Source: Lysinibacillus fusiformis
GTDB lineage: Bacteria; Bacillota; Bacilli; Bacillales_A; Planococcaceae
Assembly (NCBI RefSeq): GCF_016925635.1
Contig: NZ_CP070490.1
Location: forward strand, 2,362,001-2,426,000
DNA: 64,000 bases
Reading direction: 5' to 3'
Position numbers and translations under genes: made by a program. Under the pieces are notes generated by a model. The model ran no database searches. It saw only the letters and a list, made by a program, of their open reading frames with translations, and had not been told where the DNA came from. Shown in pieces: positions 7,277 to 16,562 of the stretch; positions within the stretch are counted from its first letter, which is position 1, and each line of letters begins with the position of its first letter.

Positions 7277-8584
7277 ATGACATATGCAAACGCTAAATTA
7301 GAAGAAGAAAAGGTATTTAAAGACCCAGTACACCGTTATGTACATGTTCGAGATCAAGTGATATGGGATTTAGTGGGTACAAGAGAATTTCAGCGTTTAC
7401 GTAGAATTCGTCAGCTAGGTACCACATTTTTAGTATTTCATGGAGCGGAACACAGTCGCTTTAGTCATTCTCTTGGGGTTTACGAAATTGTACGTCGCAT
7501 AGTAGATGATATCTTTGTTGGTCGTCCAGATTGGGATGAAAGTGAAAGATTATTAGTATTATGTGCAGCCCTTTTACATGATTTAGGGCATGGACCATTT
7601 TCTCATGCTTTTGAAAATGTTTTTGAGCTTGATCATGAATATTACACAAGGCAAATTTTGTTGGGTGATACGGAAGTAAATGCTATCTTAAAAAAAGTGG
7701 CAGATGATTTTCCAGAAAAGGTATCACAAGTGATTGGAAAGACATATCCAAATAAGCAAGTAATTAGTTTAATTTCTAGCCAAATTGATGCAGATCGTAT
7801 GGATTACTTACAACGTGATGCTTATTTTACAGGTGTTAGCTACGGTCACTTTGATATGGAACGGATTTTGAGAGTAATGCGTCCGCGTAAAAATCAAGTG
7901 GTGATCAAAGCAACAGGCATGCATGCGGTGGAAGACTATATAATGAGTCGCTATCAAATGTACTTACAAATTTATTTCCATCCTGTATCACGCAGCGCAG
8001 AGGTAATTTTAAATAATATTTTAAAAAGAGTAAAACAATTAAGCTTAGCGGGCTATACATTTAAGCATGAGCCTACTCATTTCCTAGCATTCTTCCGTAA
8101 TGCTATTACATTAGAGGATTATCTTGCGTTAGACGAGAGTATACTTTTTACATATTTTCAGTTATGGATGCAAGAGGAAGATGCTATTCTAAGTGATTTA
8201 AGTCGCCGTTTTGTGAATCGTAAGCTATTTCAATACATTGATTTAGACCCTGGTGTGGAGCTCAATAAATATCAAAAACTCCAAGAGCTTTTCAAAAAGG
8301 CAGACTTGAACCCTGATTATTATCTTGTTCATGATACAACGGCAGATCTACCATATGATTTTTACAGACCTGGTGAGGAAGAAGTACGTGTACCGATTTT
8401 TCTAGAAATGAAAAATGGTGAGCTGCGGGAACTTTCACGTGAATCCATTATTGTCGATTCCATATCAGGACGTATGAAACGAGATCATAAAATCTATTTT
8501 CCATTAGATTTCTTAGAGGATGAAGCTACACATCCAACCATCAAACAGCAAATACTAACATTGTTAAGAAAAGACGAAAAGTAA
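7277..8584 (+). CDS. ywfO: HD-domain phosphohydrolase (YwfO-like)
   Basis: A 435-residue metal-dependent phosphohydrolase. FKDPVHRYVHV and FQRLRRIRQLG are followed by EHSRFSHSLGVYEI (first His), ALLHDLGHGPFSHAFE (the HD pair) and SSQIDADRMDYLQRDAYFTG (final Asp), the architecture of dGTPase/SAMHD1-like HD proteins. B. subtilis YwfO occupies the same locus. The substrate is probably a nucleotide; a triphosphohydrolase activity is inferred from the fold. ATG 7277 follows GGGGGTG; longer in-frame starts back to 7205 do not improve the RBS. The C-terminal half, without recognisable motifs, is likely for oligomerisation. Confidence 0.87.
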   Translation: MTYANAKLEEEKVFKDPVHRYVHVRDQVIWDLVGTREFQRLRRIRQLGTTFLVFHGAEHSRFSHSLGVYEIVRRIVDDIFVGRPDWDESERLLVLCAALLHDLGHGPFSHAFENVFELDHEYYTRQILLGDTEVNAILKKVADDFPEKVSQVIGKTYPNKQVISLISSQIDADRMDYLQRDAYFTGVSYGHFDMERILRVMRPRKNQVVIKATGMHAVEDYIMSRYQMYLQIYFHPVSRSAEVILNNILKRVKQLSLAGYTFKHEPTHFLAFFRNAITLEDYLALDESILFTYFQLWMQEEDAILSDLSRRFVNRKLFQYIDLDPGVELNKYQKLQELFKKADLNPDYYLVHDTTADLPYDFYRPGEEEVRVPIFLEMKNGELRELSRESIIVDSISGRMKRDHKIYFPLDFLEDEATHPTIKQQILTLLRKDEK

Positions 8585-8627
8585 GTTGTAGCTGGCACTA
8601 GCATTTTCATGAAGTGATTATAAAAAA

Positions 8628-8660
8628 GGGTAGAGCGCTCTGTTGTGCTCTACCCATCTT
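8628..8660. terminator. Terminator between ywfO and the tautomerase gene
   Basis: GGGTAGAGC (8628-8636) pairs with GCTCTACCC (8646-8654). The preceding A-run supports termination of the leftward gene; the rightward T-run is weak. Confidence 0.85.
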
Positions 8661-8664
8661 ACTA

Positions 8665-8850
8665 TTATTTGTCGCTAAAACGAACGCCTGCAACGCCGTA
8701 ATGGTTTTTAGACATTTCTTCGATAAAAACTGTTACATTTTCTGCAGGTGCATTCACTGTGCGAGATACGGCCTCTGTTACTTCCTTTACAAGAGCACGT
8801 TTTTGTTCCTCTGTACGACCTTCAAGCATTTTCACTGTTACGTATGGCAT
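8665..8850 (-). CDS. ywhB: 4-oxalocrotonate tautomerase family enzyme (YwhB-like)
   Basis: This 61-residue protein begins MPYVTVKMLEGRT. Removal of the initiator methionine exposes Pro1, the catalytic base of the 4-oxalocrotonate tautomerase superfamily, and an arginine (Arg11 after processing) lies at the usual position. Length is standard for the hexameric 4-OT group. B. subtilis YwhB at the same locus tautomerises 2-hydroxymuconate-like compounds in vitro, but its physiological substrate is unclear. RBS AAAGGAGGC precedes the start on the minus strand. Confidence 0.9.
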   Translation of the reverse strand: MPYVTVKMLEGRTEEQKRALVKEVTEAVSRTVNAPAENVTVFIEEMSKNHYGVAGVRFSDK

Positions 8851-9016
8851 AATATTGCCTCCTTTATAGAATAATGTTGTATAGTTAGTTTATAAGAAAG
8901 TATAAACTTCTTACTTGCGTTGAGGCATATGCGCGATGGCGAAAATAGTGATTGTTTCGACAAAATATGCGTTGATATGCTTTCCTTTATAATAGCAGAA
9001 TGGAGGATATTTAAGT

Positions 9017-9535
9017 ATGGCAAATGAAGAAAAACCAAAACAAAAAATGGGTTTTACGATTATAAAAAATGATCCAACAGATGGACATAAAGGGTTTGGT
9101 ATCGGTTCACTTTCATTAGAGAATGTATCGCCGGTTATTGTTGATGTAGAAGAAGGAACGGCTTCTGTTGAAATTGGTGCCATGCATGCACGGAGTGACG
9201 TAGAACGTGGTATTAAATTTACAATGGACCGTGCTGATTCAGAGGGTGGAAAACCATATTGGCTCGTATGGGTGACGATAGATCATAAAGAAGATGGGCC
9301 ATATTATGCGGGTGTAACAGCTTGTGAAATGGTTGTTAACCGTGAAAAAAGACGTGGCTATAAAATTCTAGCTGACCATGTGAATAAAATGGATAAATCC
9401 ATGAAGCGTCATATCATTGTGGAGCATATGGATGCACCGTCTAAAAAAGTGTTAGCTACTTTCCTTGAGCAACTAAATCCAGACTTGTGGGGACGTAGTG
9501 GGGAGCAATTGCGTCAAGACTTATTTGTCGAATAG
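9017..9535 (+). CDS. ywhD: YwhD family protein
   Basis: A 172-residue cytoplasmic protein matching the conserved YwhD family of Bacillales: GFTIIKNDPTDGHKGFGIGS near the start, EIGAMHARSDVERGIKFT in the middle, then a basic region (VNREKRRGYKILADHV, DKSMKRH). It lies between the tautomerase and pbpG genes exactly as ywhD does in B. subtilis. No enzymatic motif is visible and no function is established. The RBS (TGGAGGATATTTAAG) is strong and the start unambiguous. Confidence 0.85.
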   Translation: MANEEKPKQKMGFTIIKNDPTDGHKGFGIGSLSLENVSPVIVDVEEGTASVEIGAMHARSDVERGIKFTMDRADSEGGKPYWLVWVTIDHKEDGPYYAGVTACEMVVNREKRRGYKILADHVNKMDKSMKRHIIVEHMDAPSKKVLATFLEQLNPDLWGRSGEQLRQDLFVE

Positions 9536-9625
9536 ACTCATAATGATTGAACAATCTGTGACATTTTGCAATCGCTTTCGATATTAGGTTGAAAGTGGGT
9601 TTGAAACAAAGTACACTTGATGCAG

Positions 9626-9806
9626 AGCTTACATTTTAGTAAGCTAGGACACTTGGTCTCGCGAATGCGATGAGCGCTATGCGGCATTTGAACAACCCAA
9701 ACCCAAGCCAAATGCCCCATGATGCTCATACTTCGCGGACCATAAAAAAGAAAAGCTTTCTGTTCCCACGGACACGTCTCCGGGGAAGAGAAAGCTTTTC
9801 TTATTT
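9626..9806. other. String of three hairpins in the ywhD-pbpG spacer
   Basis: The 355-base gap 9536-9890 has no convincing ORF but holds three inverted repeats in a row: AGCTTAC/GTAAGCT (9626-9646); a nested structure whose outer arms TGGTC-TCGCGAA and CGCG-GACCA (9654-9742) enclose GATGAGC/GCTCAT and GGCATTTG/CAAATGCC; and AAGAAAAGCTTTCT/AGAAAGCTTTTCTT (9748-9802), which is followed by a T-run and preceded by an A-run. The last is probably the bidirectional terminator of ywhD and pbpG. The middle one is longer than a terminator needs to be. Confidence 0.6.
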
Positions 9807-9890
9807 TTTGTATATCAGTTACTTTGTCGAGAGCCTTCATAACTTACAACGTATTAGGTTTAAAAAGGTTTCCGGATTATTGTTTGTTTT

Positions 9891-11945
9891 TTAGTCCTTA
9901 AATATAGAGAACGGTAGCATATTCCAAAATTCTCCCCATGTATTACTGTCAAGAATGTCGAAGTTTGTACATTTCTCAGTCGGTACATCCTTAGATTCCA
10001 TATATACAAGACGTTGTTTAGGACATGCGTCAGTCGCTAATTTACCTGTTTCGATATCAATGACAACACCTTCAACACCTTTTGGCTTTTTGAAATCTTC
10101 ATTTTTTGTACCTTTATTAACAGCCTCCATAAAGTCAATCCAGATTTGCTTTGTTGCAGCAGTATCTTCCTTCGTCGTAAGATTTTTACCCTGATCATAG
10201 CCATTCCATACACCAGCAGTAAGTCTTGGTGTAAAACCGATTAACCATTGATCACTATTGGTAGAGCCTGATTTAGCAGCATATGTGTGTGTCATACGTG
10301 AACGAATACTAATTCCTGTAGCAGGTGAGTAGTCACTGAATACCGGATCAAAAATACCTGTCATCATTTCTGTTAAGATGTATGCATTTTCTTTAGAAAT
10401 GGCTGTTTCTGCTTTGCTTGCAACATCTTTGTTTTCATAAATAACATCCCCATGTGCATTTTTAATGGATACAATGGTTGTTGGCGTTGTTTGCTGTCCT
10501 TGTGATGCCAAAACATTATATGCATTCGTCATTTCATACAATGTTGTTTCAATCGTACCAAGTGCAATTGATAAATTATCCTTCGCACCAATCCCTACAT
10601 TAAAACGGTTTGCCATATCATGAAACTCTTTGAAACCAATGTCCTCTAAGGTTTTTACTGCGTAAATATTATCCGAAATAGCAATGGCTTGTGCCATCGT
10701 CATATCATGATCTGCGAATTGACCATTGACGTTTTTAGGTGCATAAGTGCCGCGCCCATTATCATAAGTAAAAGTTGTTTCACCAACATCTAAAAAAGTT
10801 AGTGGAGTGTAACCATTTTCAAGTGCCGCTGCATATAAAATCGGCTTAATAGTAGAACCTGGTTGACGTTTGGCTTGTGTAACCCGGTTAAACGAGCTTA
10901 CTGAATAGTCACGACCACCGACTAATGCAGTGACAGCTCCTGTTTTAGATTCCATACTCACGAACGCAGATTGCAGATCATTAGCAGGCATATTTTTGGC
11001 TACCGCTTCTTCAGCCGCTTTTTGATGTTCCAGATTAAGCGTTGTTTGAATCGTCCAGCCACCTTCACTAATATCGAGATTTTTTGATTTTAAAATTTCA
11101 CTCGCTTCTTGCCACGCCACATCTAGGAAATAAGGGGCAACAGATTTGGTTGCAACCCAGCTATCATTTTTTAAGACAAGCTGTTCATTTTCAGCACGCG
11201 CTTTTTCTTCTTGTGTAATGGCGCCTTGGTCTGCCATAAGTTTTAAAATAACGTGTTGGCGATTGGTAGCCTTATCTAAATTGGCAATTGGTGAATAAAT
11301 GCTTGGACCTTTTGGTACACCTGTTAGCATTGCTGCTTCTGCAAGCGTTAAATCACTAGCAGATTTCCCGAAATAAAAACGGCTGGCAGCTTCTACTCCA
11401 TACATACCGTGACCGTAATATACTGTATTTAAATAGCCCTCTAGTATTTCGTCCTTATCATAAAAAACTTCTAATCTATAAGCATACAGGGCTTCGTTCA
11501 ATTTACGTGTCCAAGACTTTTCATGGGAAAGATAAAGGTTACGAGCATATTGTTGTGTAATGGTACTAGCTCCTTGAACCTTTCCACCAGCCTTTATATC
11601 CACTAAAATGGCACCAGCAATACGTGAATAATCGAAACCGCCATGTTCATAAAAATCCTTATCTTCAACAGCAACTACAGCTTCCTTTAAATAAGGTGAC
11701 ATCTCATCGAGACCAACCCAATATCTTCGTTGATTTGTAAAGTGATCCCCAATTTGGTGCTCATTTTCATCTAAGAAAATGGAAGCCTTTGGTACGGTTA
11801 AAGGCGGTGCACCAGCCACTTGAACATAGATGCGGAGTGCGACAAATGCTACAACAATTGCAGATGTAAAGGCGACAAATAGCGTAAGACTTTTGCGTGT
11901 GCGCTTTACACGCTGTTGCTTTCGATGATAGCTTTTTCGTTTCAT
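9891..11945 (-). CDS. pbpG: Bifunctional class A penicillin-binding protein (PbpG-like)
   Basis: A 684-residue membrane-anchored peptidoglycan synthase. A basic N-terminus and one transmembrane helix (about residues 19-42) are followed by the GT51 glycosyltransferase domain with VEDKDFYEHGGFD (catalytic Glu94) and QGASTITQQYARN. The transpeptidase domain carries PGSTIKP (Ser364, Lys367), ISDN (424-426) and AAKSGST (557-559). B. subtilis PbpG, a sigma-F-controlled enzyme needed with PbpF for spore cortex priming, has this locus and architecture. The start at 11945 follows CGAGGTGAAG. A sporulation role is inferred from synteny; a vegetative PBP is the alternative. Confidence 0.9.
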   Translation of the reverse strand: MKRKSYHRKQQRVKRTRKSLTLFVAFTSAIVVAFVALRIYVQVAGAPPLTVPKASIFLDENEHQIGDHFTNQRRYWVGLDEMSPYLKEAVVAVEDKDFYEHGGFDYSRIAGAILVDIKAGGKVQGASTITQQYARNLYLSHEKSWTRKLNEALYAYRLEVFYDKDEILEGYLNTVYYGHGMYGVEAASRFYFGKSASDLTLAEAAMLTGVPKGPSIYSPIANLDKATNRQHVILKLMADQGAITQEEKARAENEQLVLKNDSWVATKSVAPYFLDVAWQEASEILKSKNLDISEGGWTIQTTLNLEHQKAAEEAVAKNMPANDLQSAFVSMESKTGAVTALVGGRDYSVSSFNRVTQAKRQPGSTIKPILYAAALENGYTPLTFLDVGETTFTYDNGRGTYAPKNVNGQFADHDMTMAQAIAISDNIYAVKTLEDIGFKEFHDMANRFNVGIGAKDNLSIALGTIETTLYEMTNAYNVLASQGQQTTPTTIVSIKNAHGDVIYENKDVASKAETAISKENAYILTEMMTGIFDPVFSDYSPATGISIRSRMTHTYAAKSGSTNSDQWLIGFTPRLTAGVWNGYDQGKNLTTKEDTAATKQIWIDFMEAVNKGTKNEDFKKPKGVEGVVIDIETGKLATDACPKQRLVYMESKDVPTEKCTNFDILDSNTWGEFWNMLPFSIFKD

Positions 11946-12260
11946 CCGACTTCACCTCGTTTTCTCACAGCTTCGAACTTAGCTTTAGTATGTGTTCGAA
12001 CATTCATCTTTAATCGAAATTCTAACTAAAAACTATTGCACTTTATTCAAAAACATCTATACTTTTTTTGTACTACTTGAAATGCTGGCATTCGACAAAA
12101 AAATCGCACCTTGTAGATTTTAATCGAAATTTGCTAGACGTTCCAATAATGTATACGAGGATAAAAGGATACAGGTTTCATTACAATCCTGTAAGCCATA
12201 ATAGAAGAAGTCGGAAAAATGATGATCAACACAATATTTTAATAATATGGAGGGCTAGCA
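11946..12260. other. Divergent intergenic region pbpG/speB, no gene seen
   Basis: These 315 bases must carry promoters for pbpG (leftward) and speB (rightward). I see no convincing ORF, hairpin or operator. In B. subtilis a spermidine synthase gene (speE) sits between pbpG and speB; nothing of it is recognisable here. Confidence 0.5.
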
Positions 12261-13133
12261 ATGAGATTTGATGAAGCTTATTCTGGAAATGTTTTTATAA
12301 AAAGTCATCCTACATATGACGATGCACAGGCAGTGATTTATGGCATGCCAATGGATTGGACAGTAAGTTATCGTCCAGGATCACGTTTTGGTCCACAGCG
12401 TATCCGTGAGGTATCCATTGGTCTTGAGGAGTACAGCCCATACCTAGATCGTGAGCTTGAGGAAGTAAAGTACTTTGACGCAGGCGATATTCCACTACCA
12501 TTCGGTAATGCGCAGCGCTCATTAGATGAGATTGAGAAATTTATTGAAAAATTATTAGCGGATGGCAAGATTCCTGTCGGCATGGGTGGGGAGCATTTAG
12601 TATCGTGGCCTGTGATGAAGGCTGTATCAGCTAAATATGATGATCTTGCAATTATTCACTTTGATGCACATACAGATTTACGTGTGGAATATGAGGGAGA
12701 GCCACTTTCGCACTCTACACCTATTCGTAAAATTGCAGAACATATTGGGCCGAAAAATGTCTATTCATTTGGTATCCGTTCAGGCATGAAAGAAGAGTTT
12801 GATTGGGCAAAGGAAAACGGCATGCACATTTCAAAATTTGAAGTGCTTGAACCGTTAAAAGAGGTTCTCCCAACATTAGCTGGACGCAATGTGTATGTAA
12901 CAATTGATATTGACGTTCTAGATCCAGCACACGCACCAGGCACTGGTACAGTAGACTGTGGTGGCATTACATCGAAAGAATTGCTAGCTTCCATCCACGC
13001 TATTGCAGCAAGTGGTGTAAATGTTGTAGGTTTTGACCTAGTTGAAGTAGCACCAATCTATGATTCTTCAGAAATGACAGCAAACACAGCTTCAAAATTA
13101 TTACGAGAAATGATCTTAGGCTGGGTAAAATAA
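12261..13133 (+). CDS. speB: Agmatinase
   Basis: This 290-residue ureohydrolase converts agmatine to putrescine and urea. Manganese-ligand motifs are all present: GMGGEHLVSWP (His112), IIHFDAHTDLR (Asp135, His137, Asp139) and TIDIDVLDPAHAPGTGT. SYRPGSRFGPQRIRE near the N-terminus is typical of agmatinase/arginase folds. ATG 12261 follows GGAGGGC. It stands as a single gene here because the usual partner speE is not adjacent, so spermidine synthase would have to be encoded elsewhere. Arginase is less likely, judging by length and the YSPYLDRE region. Confidence 0.93.
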   Translation: MRFDEAYSGNVFIKSHPTYDDAQAVIYGMPMDWTVSYRPGSRFGPQRIREVSIGLEEYSPYLDRELEEVKYFDAGDIPLPFGNAQRSLDEIEKFIEKLLADGKIPVGMGGEHLVSWPVMKAVSAKYDDLAIIHFDAHTDLRVEYEGEPLSHSTPIRKIAEHIGPKNVYSFGIRSGMKEEFDWAKENGMHISKFEVLEPLKEVLPTLAGRNVYVTIDIDVLDPAHAPGTGTVDCGGITSKELLASIHAIAASGVNVVGFDLVEVAPIYDSSEMTANTASKLLREMILGWVK

Positions 13134-13160
13134 GTAGGGCTTTGTAAATAAAGTTACTTG

Positions 13161-13194
13161 AATGGGGTTAGCTATGAGCTAGCCCCATTTTGTA
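13161..13194 (+). terminator. Terminator after speB
   Basis: AATGGGGTTAGCT pairs perfectly with AGCTAGCCCCATT around ATG, followed by TTGTATTTT. Confidence 0.88.
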
Positions 13195-13367
13195 TTTTCA
13201 ATTTGAAATAATGAGTGGATCTTAGTCATAAAATTGAAACTTATTTTACTTTGTTTCGTAGATAAGTTAGGTAATAGTTCATATTACAAAAGAGAGAAAG
13301 ATTGATGAAACCAATGTCAACTTAGAATATATGGTTCTTCAATTTAAAAAAGGGAAGGAGGGGTATT

Positions 13368-13643
13368 ATGATTTGGTCGCTTCTCATCAATGATTTATTC
13401 ATCTTTGTCAGTACAATGGAATACTTTTGGCTATTAGCTTCTTTGGTTTTAACTGTCCTAAGTGTTCATTTGCATCTGTATCTCGTTAATAAAATAACCG
13501 TTCAAGAAGTGAAGGACGAAGAGTTTGAAGTTGACTATAATATCACGAATACTTGGACTCCACCTATGCTAACGTGGTTTGTTCTGTGTATTAGAACATC
13601 CGAAGATAATGAAGAAGAAAGTGTATCTCCTAGTTTGATTTAA
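13368..13643 (+). CDS. Candidate MifM-like translation-arrest leader peptide upstream of yidC
   Basis: A 91-residue ORF with a strong RBS (GGAAGGAGGGG). It has one N-terminal membrane helix (about residues 18-40), a polar stretch (44-62), then TWTPPMLTWFVLCIRTSEDNEEESVSPSLI in two parts: a TWF...R element (69-76) and an acidic cluster at 79-84. B. subtilis MifM has the same plan: a membrane helix, TWI...R, then a DEED cluster at which ribosomes stall, controlling yidC2. The ORF ends 24 bases before yidC, and its last codons form the 5' arm of a stem that hides the yidC RBS. The membrane helix would be the sensor of YidC activity. Function is inferred; no sequence match beyond these features is claimed. 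Confidence 0.7.
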   Translation: MIWSLLINDLFIFVSTMEYFWLLASLVLTVLSVHLHLYLVNKITVQEVKDEEFEVDYNITNTWTPPMLTWFVLCIRTSEDNEEESVSPSLI

Positions 13644-13660
13644 ACTTTTAAACTAGGAGG
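13627..13660 (+). promoter_or_regulatory. RBS-sequestering hairpin controlling yidC translation
   Basis: CTCCTAGTTT (13627-13636) is perfectly complementary to AAACTAGGAG (13650-13659). The second arm contains the yidC Shine-Dalgarno AGGAGG (13655-13660). The first arm is the last codons of the leader ORF, whose stop TAA (13641-13643) lies in the loop. A ribosome stalled at the acidic cluster would cover the first arm and free the RBS. Confidence 0.8.
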
Positions 13661-13667
13661 AATATCA

Positions 13668-14300
13668 TTGTTAACATTTCTAGCACAACCTATTATTAAC
13701 GTCATTCATTTTATTCATTCTTTTACAGGCAGCTATGCACTTAGTGTTATTGGCATTACGATTATAGTCAGATTAATTCTTATGCCGTTATTTATTCAAT
13801 CGGCAAAACATCAAAAGCACTCAAAAGAATTAATGACTACCATTAAGCCTGAATTAGATGCGCTTACGGACAAATATAAGAATAGTCAAAGCGAATCTGA
13901 AAAAAGAATGGTACAACATAAAATCCAAGAGCTAACTTCCGATTCATTGAAAAGTTCTTTATTAGGTTGTTTACCAATCATCATTCAATTACCTATATTA
14001 TTTTCACTGTATTACGCGATTAAGTTAGATTCAGTGATTGCCAATGAAAACTTCCTTTGGATGAATTTAGGTACGATTGATATTGGGATTTCGCTGATTG
14101 CTTGTTTGATTTATTTAATTCAAAGTTCTATCGCCTTAGAAAAAAGTCAACCGTTAAATATGAAGATAATGGTATTTATTAATCCAATCATGATCCTCAT
14201 TTTTAGTCTGTTCAATCCAGCGATTATCCCAATCTATTGGACAGTTAGTGCTTTATTGTTAATAGTTCAACAATTGATCATAAAAAAATGGTATAGATAA
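13668..14300 (+). CDS. yidC2: YidC/Oxa1-family membrane protein insertase, short form
   Basis: A 210-residue insertase with five membrane segments. TIIVRLILMPLFIQSAKHQK holds the conserved groove arginine (Arg35), followed by a charged cytoplasmic helical hairpin (about 45-95), then LLGCLPIIIQLPILFSLYYAI and later helices. YidC helps SecYEG or works alone to insert membrane proteins. Unlike typical Bacillus SpoIIIJ/YqjG, it has no N-terminal lipoprotein signal and starts directly before TM2-like sequence. The start is TTG 13668, seven bases after AGGAGG. It is probably translated only when the upstream hairpin opens. A second, constitutive YidC is expected elsewhere. Confidence 0.9.
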   Translation: MLTFLAQPIINVIHFIHSFTGSYALSVIGITIIVRLILMPLFIQSAKHQKHSKELMTTIKPELDALTDKYKNSQSESEKRMVQHKIQELTSDSLKSSLLGCLPIIIQLPILFSLYYAIKLDSVIANENFLWMNLGTIDIGISLIACLIYLIQSSIALEKSQPLNMKIMVFINPIMILIFSLFNPAIIPIYWTVSALLLIVQQLIIKKWYR

Positions 14301-14308
14301 AATGAAAT

Positions 14309-14344
14309 CCTCTCTTTCAGTTATTGGAAGGAGAGGGTTTTTAT
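14309..14344 (+). terminator. Terminator after yidC2
   Basis: CCTCTC pairs with GAGAGG, extended by partial TTTC/GGAA pairing, followed by GTTTTTATTT. Confidence 0.7.
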
Positions 14345-14456
14345 TTACTCTCATAAACTTGTTGTGGACCTTTACATCACTTCTATCTTGAAAAAACATA
14401 AGTATTCATCCTATAATAAAAAGGTTATAGTAAAAGACTAAAAAGGGGCATCCGTT

Positions 14457-14888
14457 ATGGCGAACGAAGTAAGATCGCAAGTGAACATTAAGCTCATTTC
14501 TACCATTCGTCCAAGTGATGGAGAGTCCGAAAGTTATGAAATGTGGCTCAAAGGGCAGCTACTTGAAAAAGCAGGAAGCCTGTATTTGAAATATGATGAG
14601 GTGCAGGAGGATAAAATCATCCGCACAACGATGAAGTTAGGTCATGAAAAGGCATTGATTATGCGTGCGGGAGCGGTTAGTATGCGACTACCACTGAACA
14701 TAATTGAACAACAAAAAGGGCATTATGAAAGTGAGTTGGGTTCCATGCCACTCGTTATTGACACAAAAAAAATGACGTTTACAAAACAGGCAATAAGCGG
14801 AGATTTCCATGTACAGTACGATTTACTAATGGGTGGGCAATCCGTTGGCAACTATACATTAGATATTACATTTACGGAGGTACAATAA
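14457..14888 (+). CDS. ywiB: DUF1934 family beta-barrel protein (YwiB-like)
   Basis: The 143-residue protein matches YwiB/DUF1934, a small calycin-like beta-barrel of unknown function: [29 protein letters not shown], and the C-terminal [19 protein letters not shown]. It directly precedes argS, sharing one base (TAATG), an arrangement conserved in Bacillus that implies translational coupling. RBS AAAGGGG lies 8 bases before ATG 14457. No ligand or activity can be named. Confidence 0.87.
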   Translation: MANEVRSQVNIKLISTIRPSDGESESYEMWLKGQLLEKAGSLYLKYDEVQEDKIIRTTMKLGHEKALIMRAGAVSMRLPLNIIEQQKGHYESELGSMPLVIDTKKMTFTKQAISGDFHVQYDLLMGGQSVGNYTLDITFTEVQ

Positions 14889-16555
14889 TGAACGCAGTAG
14901 AACAAGTACAACAGGCTATTAAAGCAGCGATAGTACAGGCTGTTGAAAAAGCAGGCTTAGTTGAGGCTGGCACAGAATTATCGATTCACCTGGAAACACC
15001 AAAGGATAAAGCAAATGGTGACTATGCAACAAACATTGCGATGCAATTAACGAAGTTAGCTAAAAAGCCACCTCGTGCTATTGCGGAAGCTATTTTAGAA
15101 AACCTGGATACAGCAGGTACAGATATTGAAAAAATCGATATTGCTGGTCCTGGCTTCATGAATATCACAGTACGTAAAGATTTCCTAACTGGGGTAATTA
15201 CGCAAGCTCTTGAGCAAGGTACTGACTACGGTCGTTCAAATGCTGGTGCAGGAGAAAAGATTCAAGTGGAGTTCGTTTCAGCAAACCCTACTGGCGACCT
15301 TCATTTAGGTCATGCTCGAGGCGCTTCTGTTGGAGATTCCTTATGTAATGTGTTAGATATGGCTGGTTACAGTGTCTCTCGTGAATATTATATTAATGAT
15401 GCAGGTAATCAAATTAATAACTTAGCTTACTCATTAGAAGCTCGTTATAAACAAGCATTAGGAATGGAAGCTGAGATGCCAGAAGATGGCTATCATGGGC
15501 AAGATATCATTGATATTGCGGGTAAATTAGCTGAGGAGCATGGTGAAGCTATTCTAGCAAAATCAGATGAAGATCGTTTTGCCTTCTTCCGTCAGCATGG
15601 TTTAGCTTTAGAATTGGATAAATTAAAAACAGACCTAGCAAACTTCCGTGTGAATTTTGATGTCTGGTATTCTGAAACATCTCTATATGAAAACGGTAAA
15701 ATCGAAGTAGCATTAGATAAATTAAAAGCCAATGGTCATGTGTTTGAAGAGGATGGTGCCACATGGTTCCGCTCTACAACATTTGGTGATGATAAAGATC
15801 GTGTGTTAATTAAAAATGATGGGTCATTCACATATTTAACGCCAGATATTGCTTACCACGAAGACAAAATTGTCCGTGGCTTCGATAAATTAATCAATAT
15901 TTGGGGTGCTGACCATCACGGTTATATTCCACGTATGAAAGCAGCGATTCAAGCACTTGGCTATGACCGTGATACGTTAGAAGTGGAAGTTATTCAAATG
16001 GTTCAGCTTTATAAAAACGGTGAAAAATTCAAAATGTCTAAACGTACAGGGAATGCAGTAACAATGCGTGAGCTTGTAGAAGAGGTAGGTCTAGATGCTG
16101 TTCGTTACTTCTTTGTTAAAACAGCGGGCGATTCTCATATGGACTTTGATCTTGACCTTGCTGTCTCACAATCGAATGAAAACCCTGTGTACTATGCACA
16201 ATATGCGCATGCACGTATTTCATCTATTTTACGTTCAGCAAATGAACAAGGCTTTGCTGCTACAACAGAACATCTCAATCTGTTAACAGCAGAAAAAGAA
16301 ATTGATTTATTGAAAAAGATTGGCGATTTCCCGAGAGTGGTAGCGGAAGCAGCGAAACACCGTACACCACACCGTATCGCAAACTATATTCAAGAAACAG
16401 CAGCTGCATTCCATAGTTTCTATAATGCAGAAAAAGTATTAGATGCTTCAAACAAAGAGTTAACAGAGGCTCGTTTAGCGTTAATTACGGCTGTCCGCAC
16501 AACAATTGCGAATGCACTACGTTTAATTGGTGTATCTGCACCGGAAAAAATGTAA
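14888..16555 (+). CDS. argS: Arginyl-tRNA synthetase
   Basis: This 555-residue class I synthetase charges tRNA-Arg. The N-terminal Add-1 domain (about 1-110) is followed by [15 protein letters not shown] with the HIGH-type motif, [15 protein letters not shown], and [10 protein letters not shown] as the KMSKS motif. The C-terminal DALR anticodon-binding domain (about 435-555) ends in [11 protein letters not shown]. Length matches Bacillus ArgRS. It is coupled to ywiB by a one-base overlap and closed by a strong terminator. Confidence 0.97.
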   Translation: MNAVEQVQQAIKAAIVQAVEKAGLVEAGTELSIHLETPKDKANGDYATNIAMQLTKLAKKPPRAIAEAILENLDTAGTDIEKIDIAGPGFMNITVRKDFLTGVITQALEQGTDYGRSNAGAGEKIQVEFVSANPTGDLHLGHARGASVGDSLCNVLDMAGYSVSREYYINDAGNQINNLAYSLEARYKQALGMEAEMPEDGYHGQDIIDIAGKLAEEHGEAILAKSDEDRFAFFRQHGLALELDKLKTDLANFRVNFDVWYSETSLYENGKIEVALDKLKANGHVFEEDGATWFRSTTFGDDKDRVLIKNDGSFTYLTPDIAYHEDKIVRGFDKLINIWGADHHGYIPRMKAAIQALGYDRDTLEVEVIQMVQLYKNGEKFKMSKRTGNAVTMRELVEEVGLDAVRYFFVKTAGDSHMDFDLDLAVSQSNENPVYYAQYAHARISSILRSANEQGFAATTEHLNLLTAEKEIDLLKKIGDFPRVVAEAAKHRTPHRIANYIQETAAAFHSFYNAEKVLDASNKELTEARLALITAVRTTIANALRLIGVSAPEKM

Positions 16556-16562
16556 TACCTTT

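Noticed and set aside
9538..9894. ORFs on both strands in the ywhD-pbpG spacer
   Set aside because: They run across hairpins, have no RBS and show no recognisable composition.
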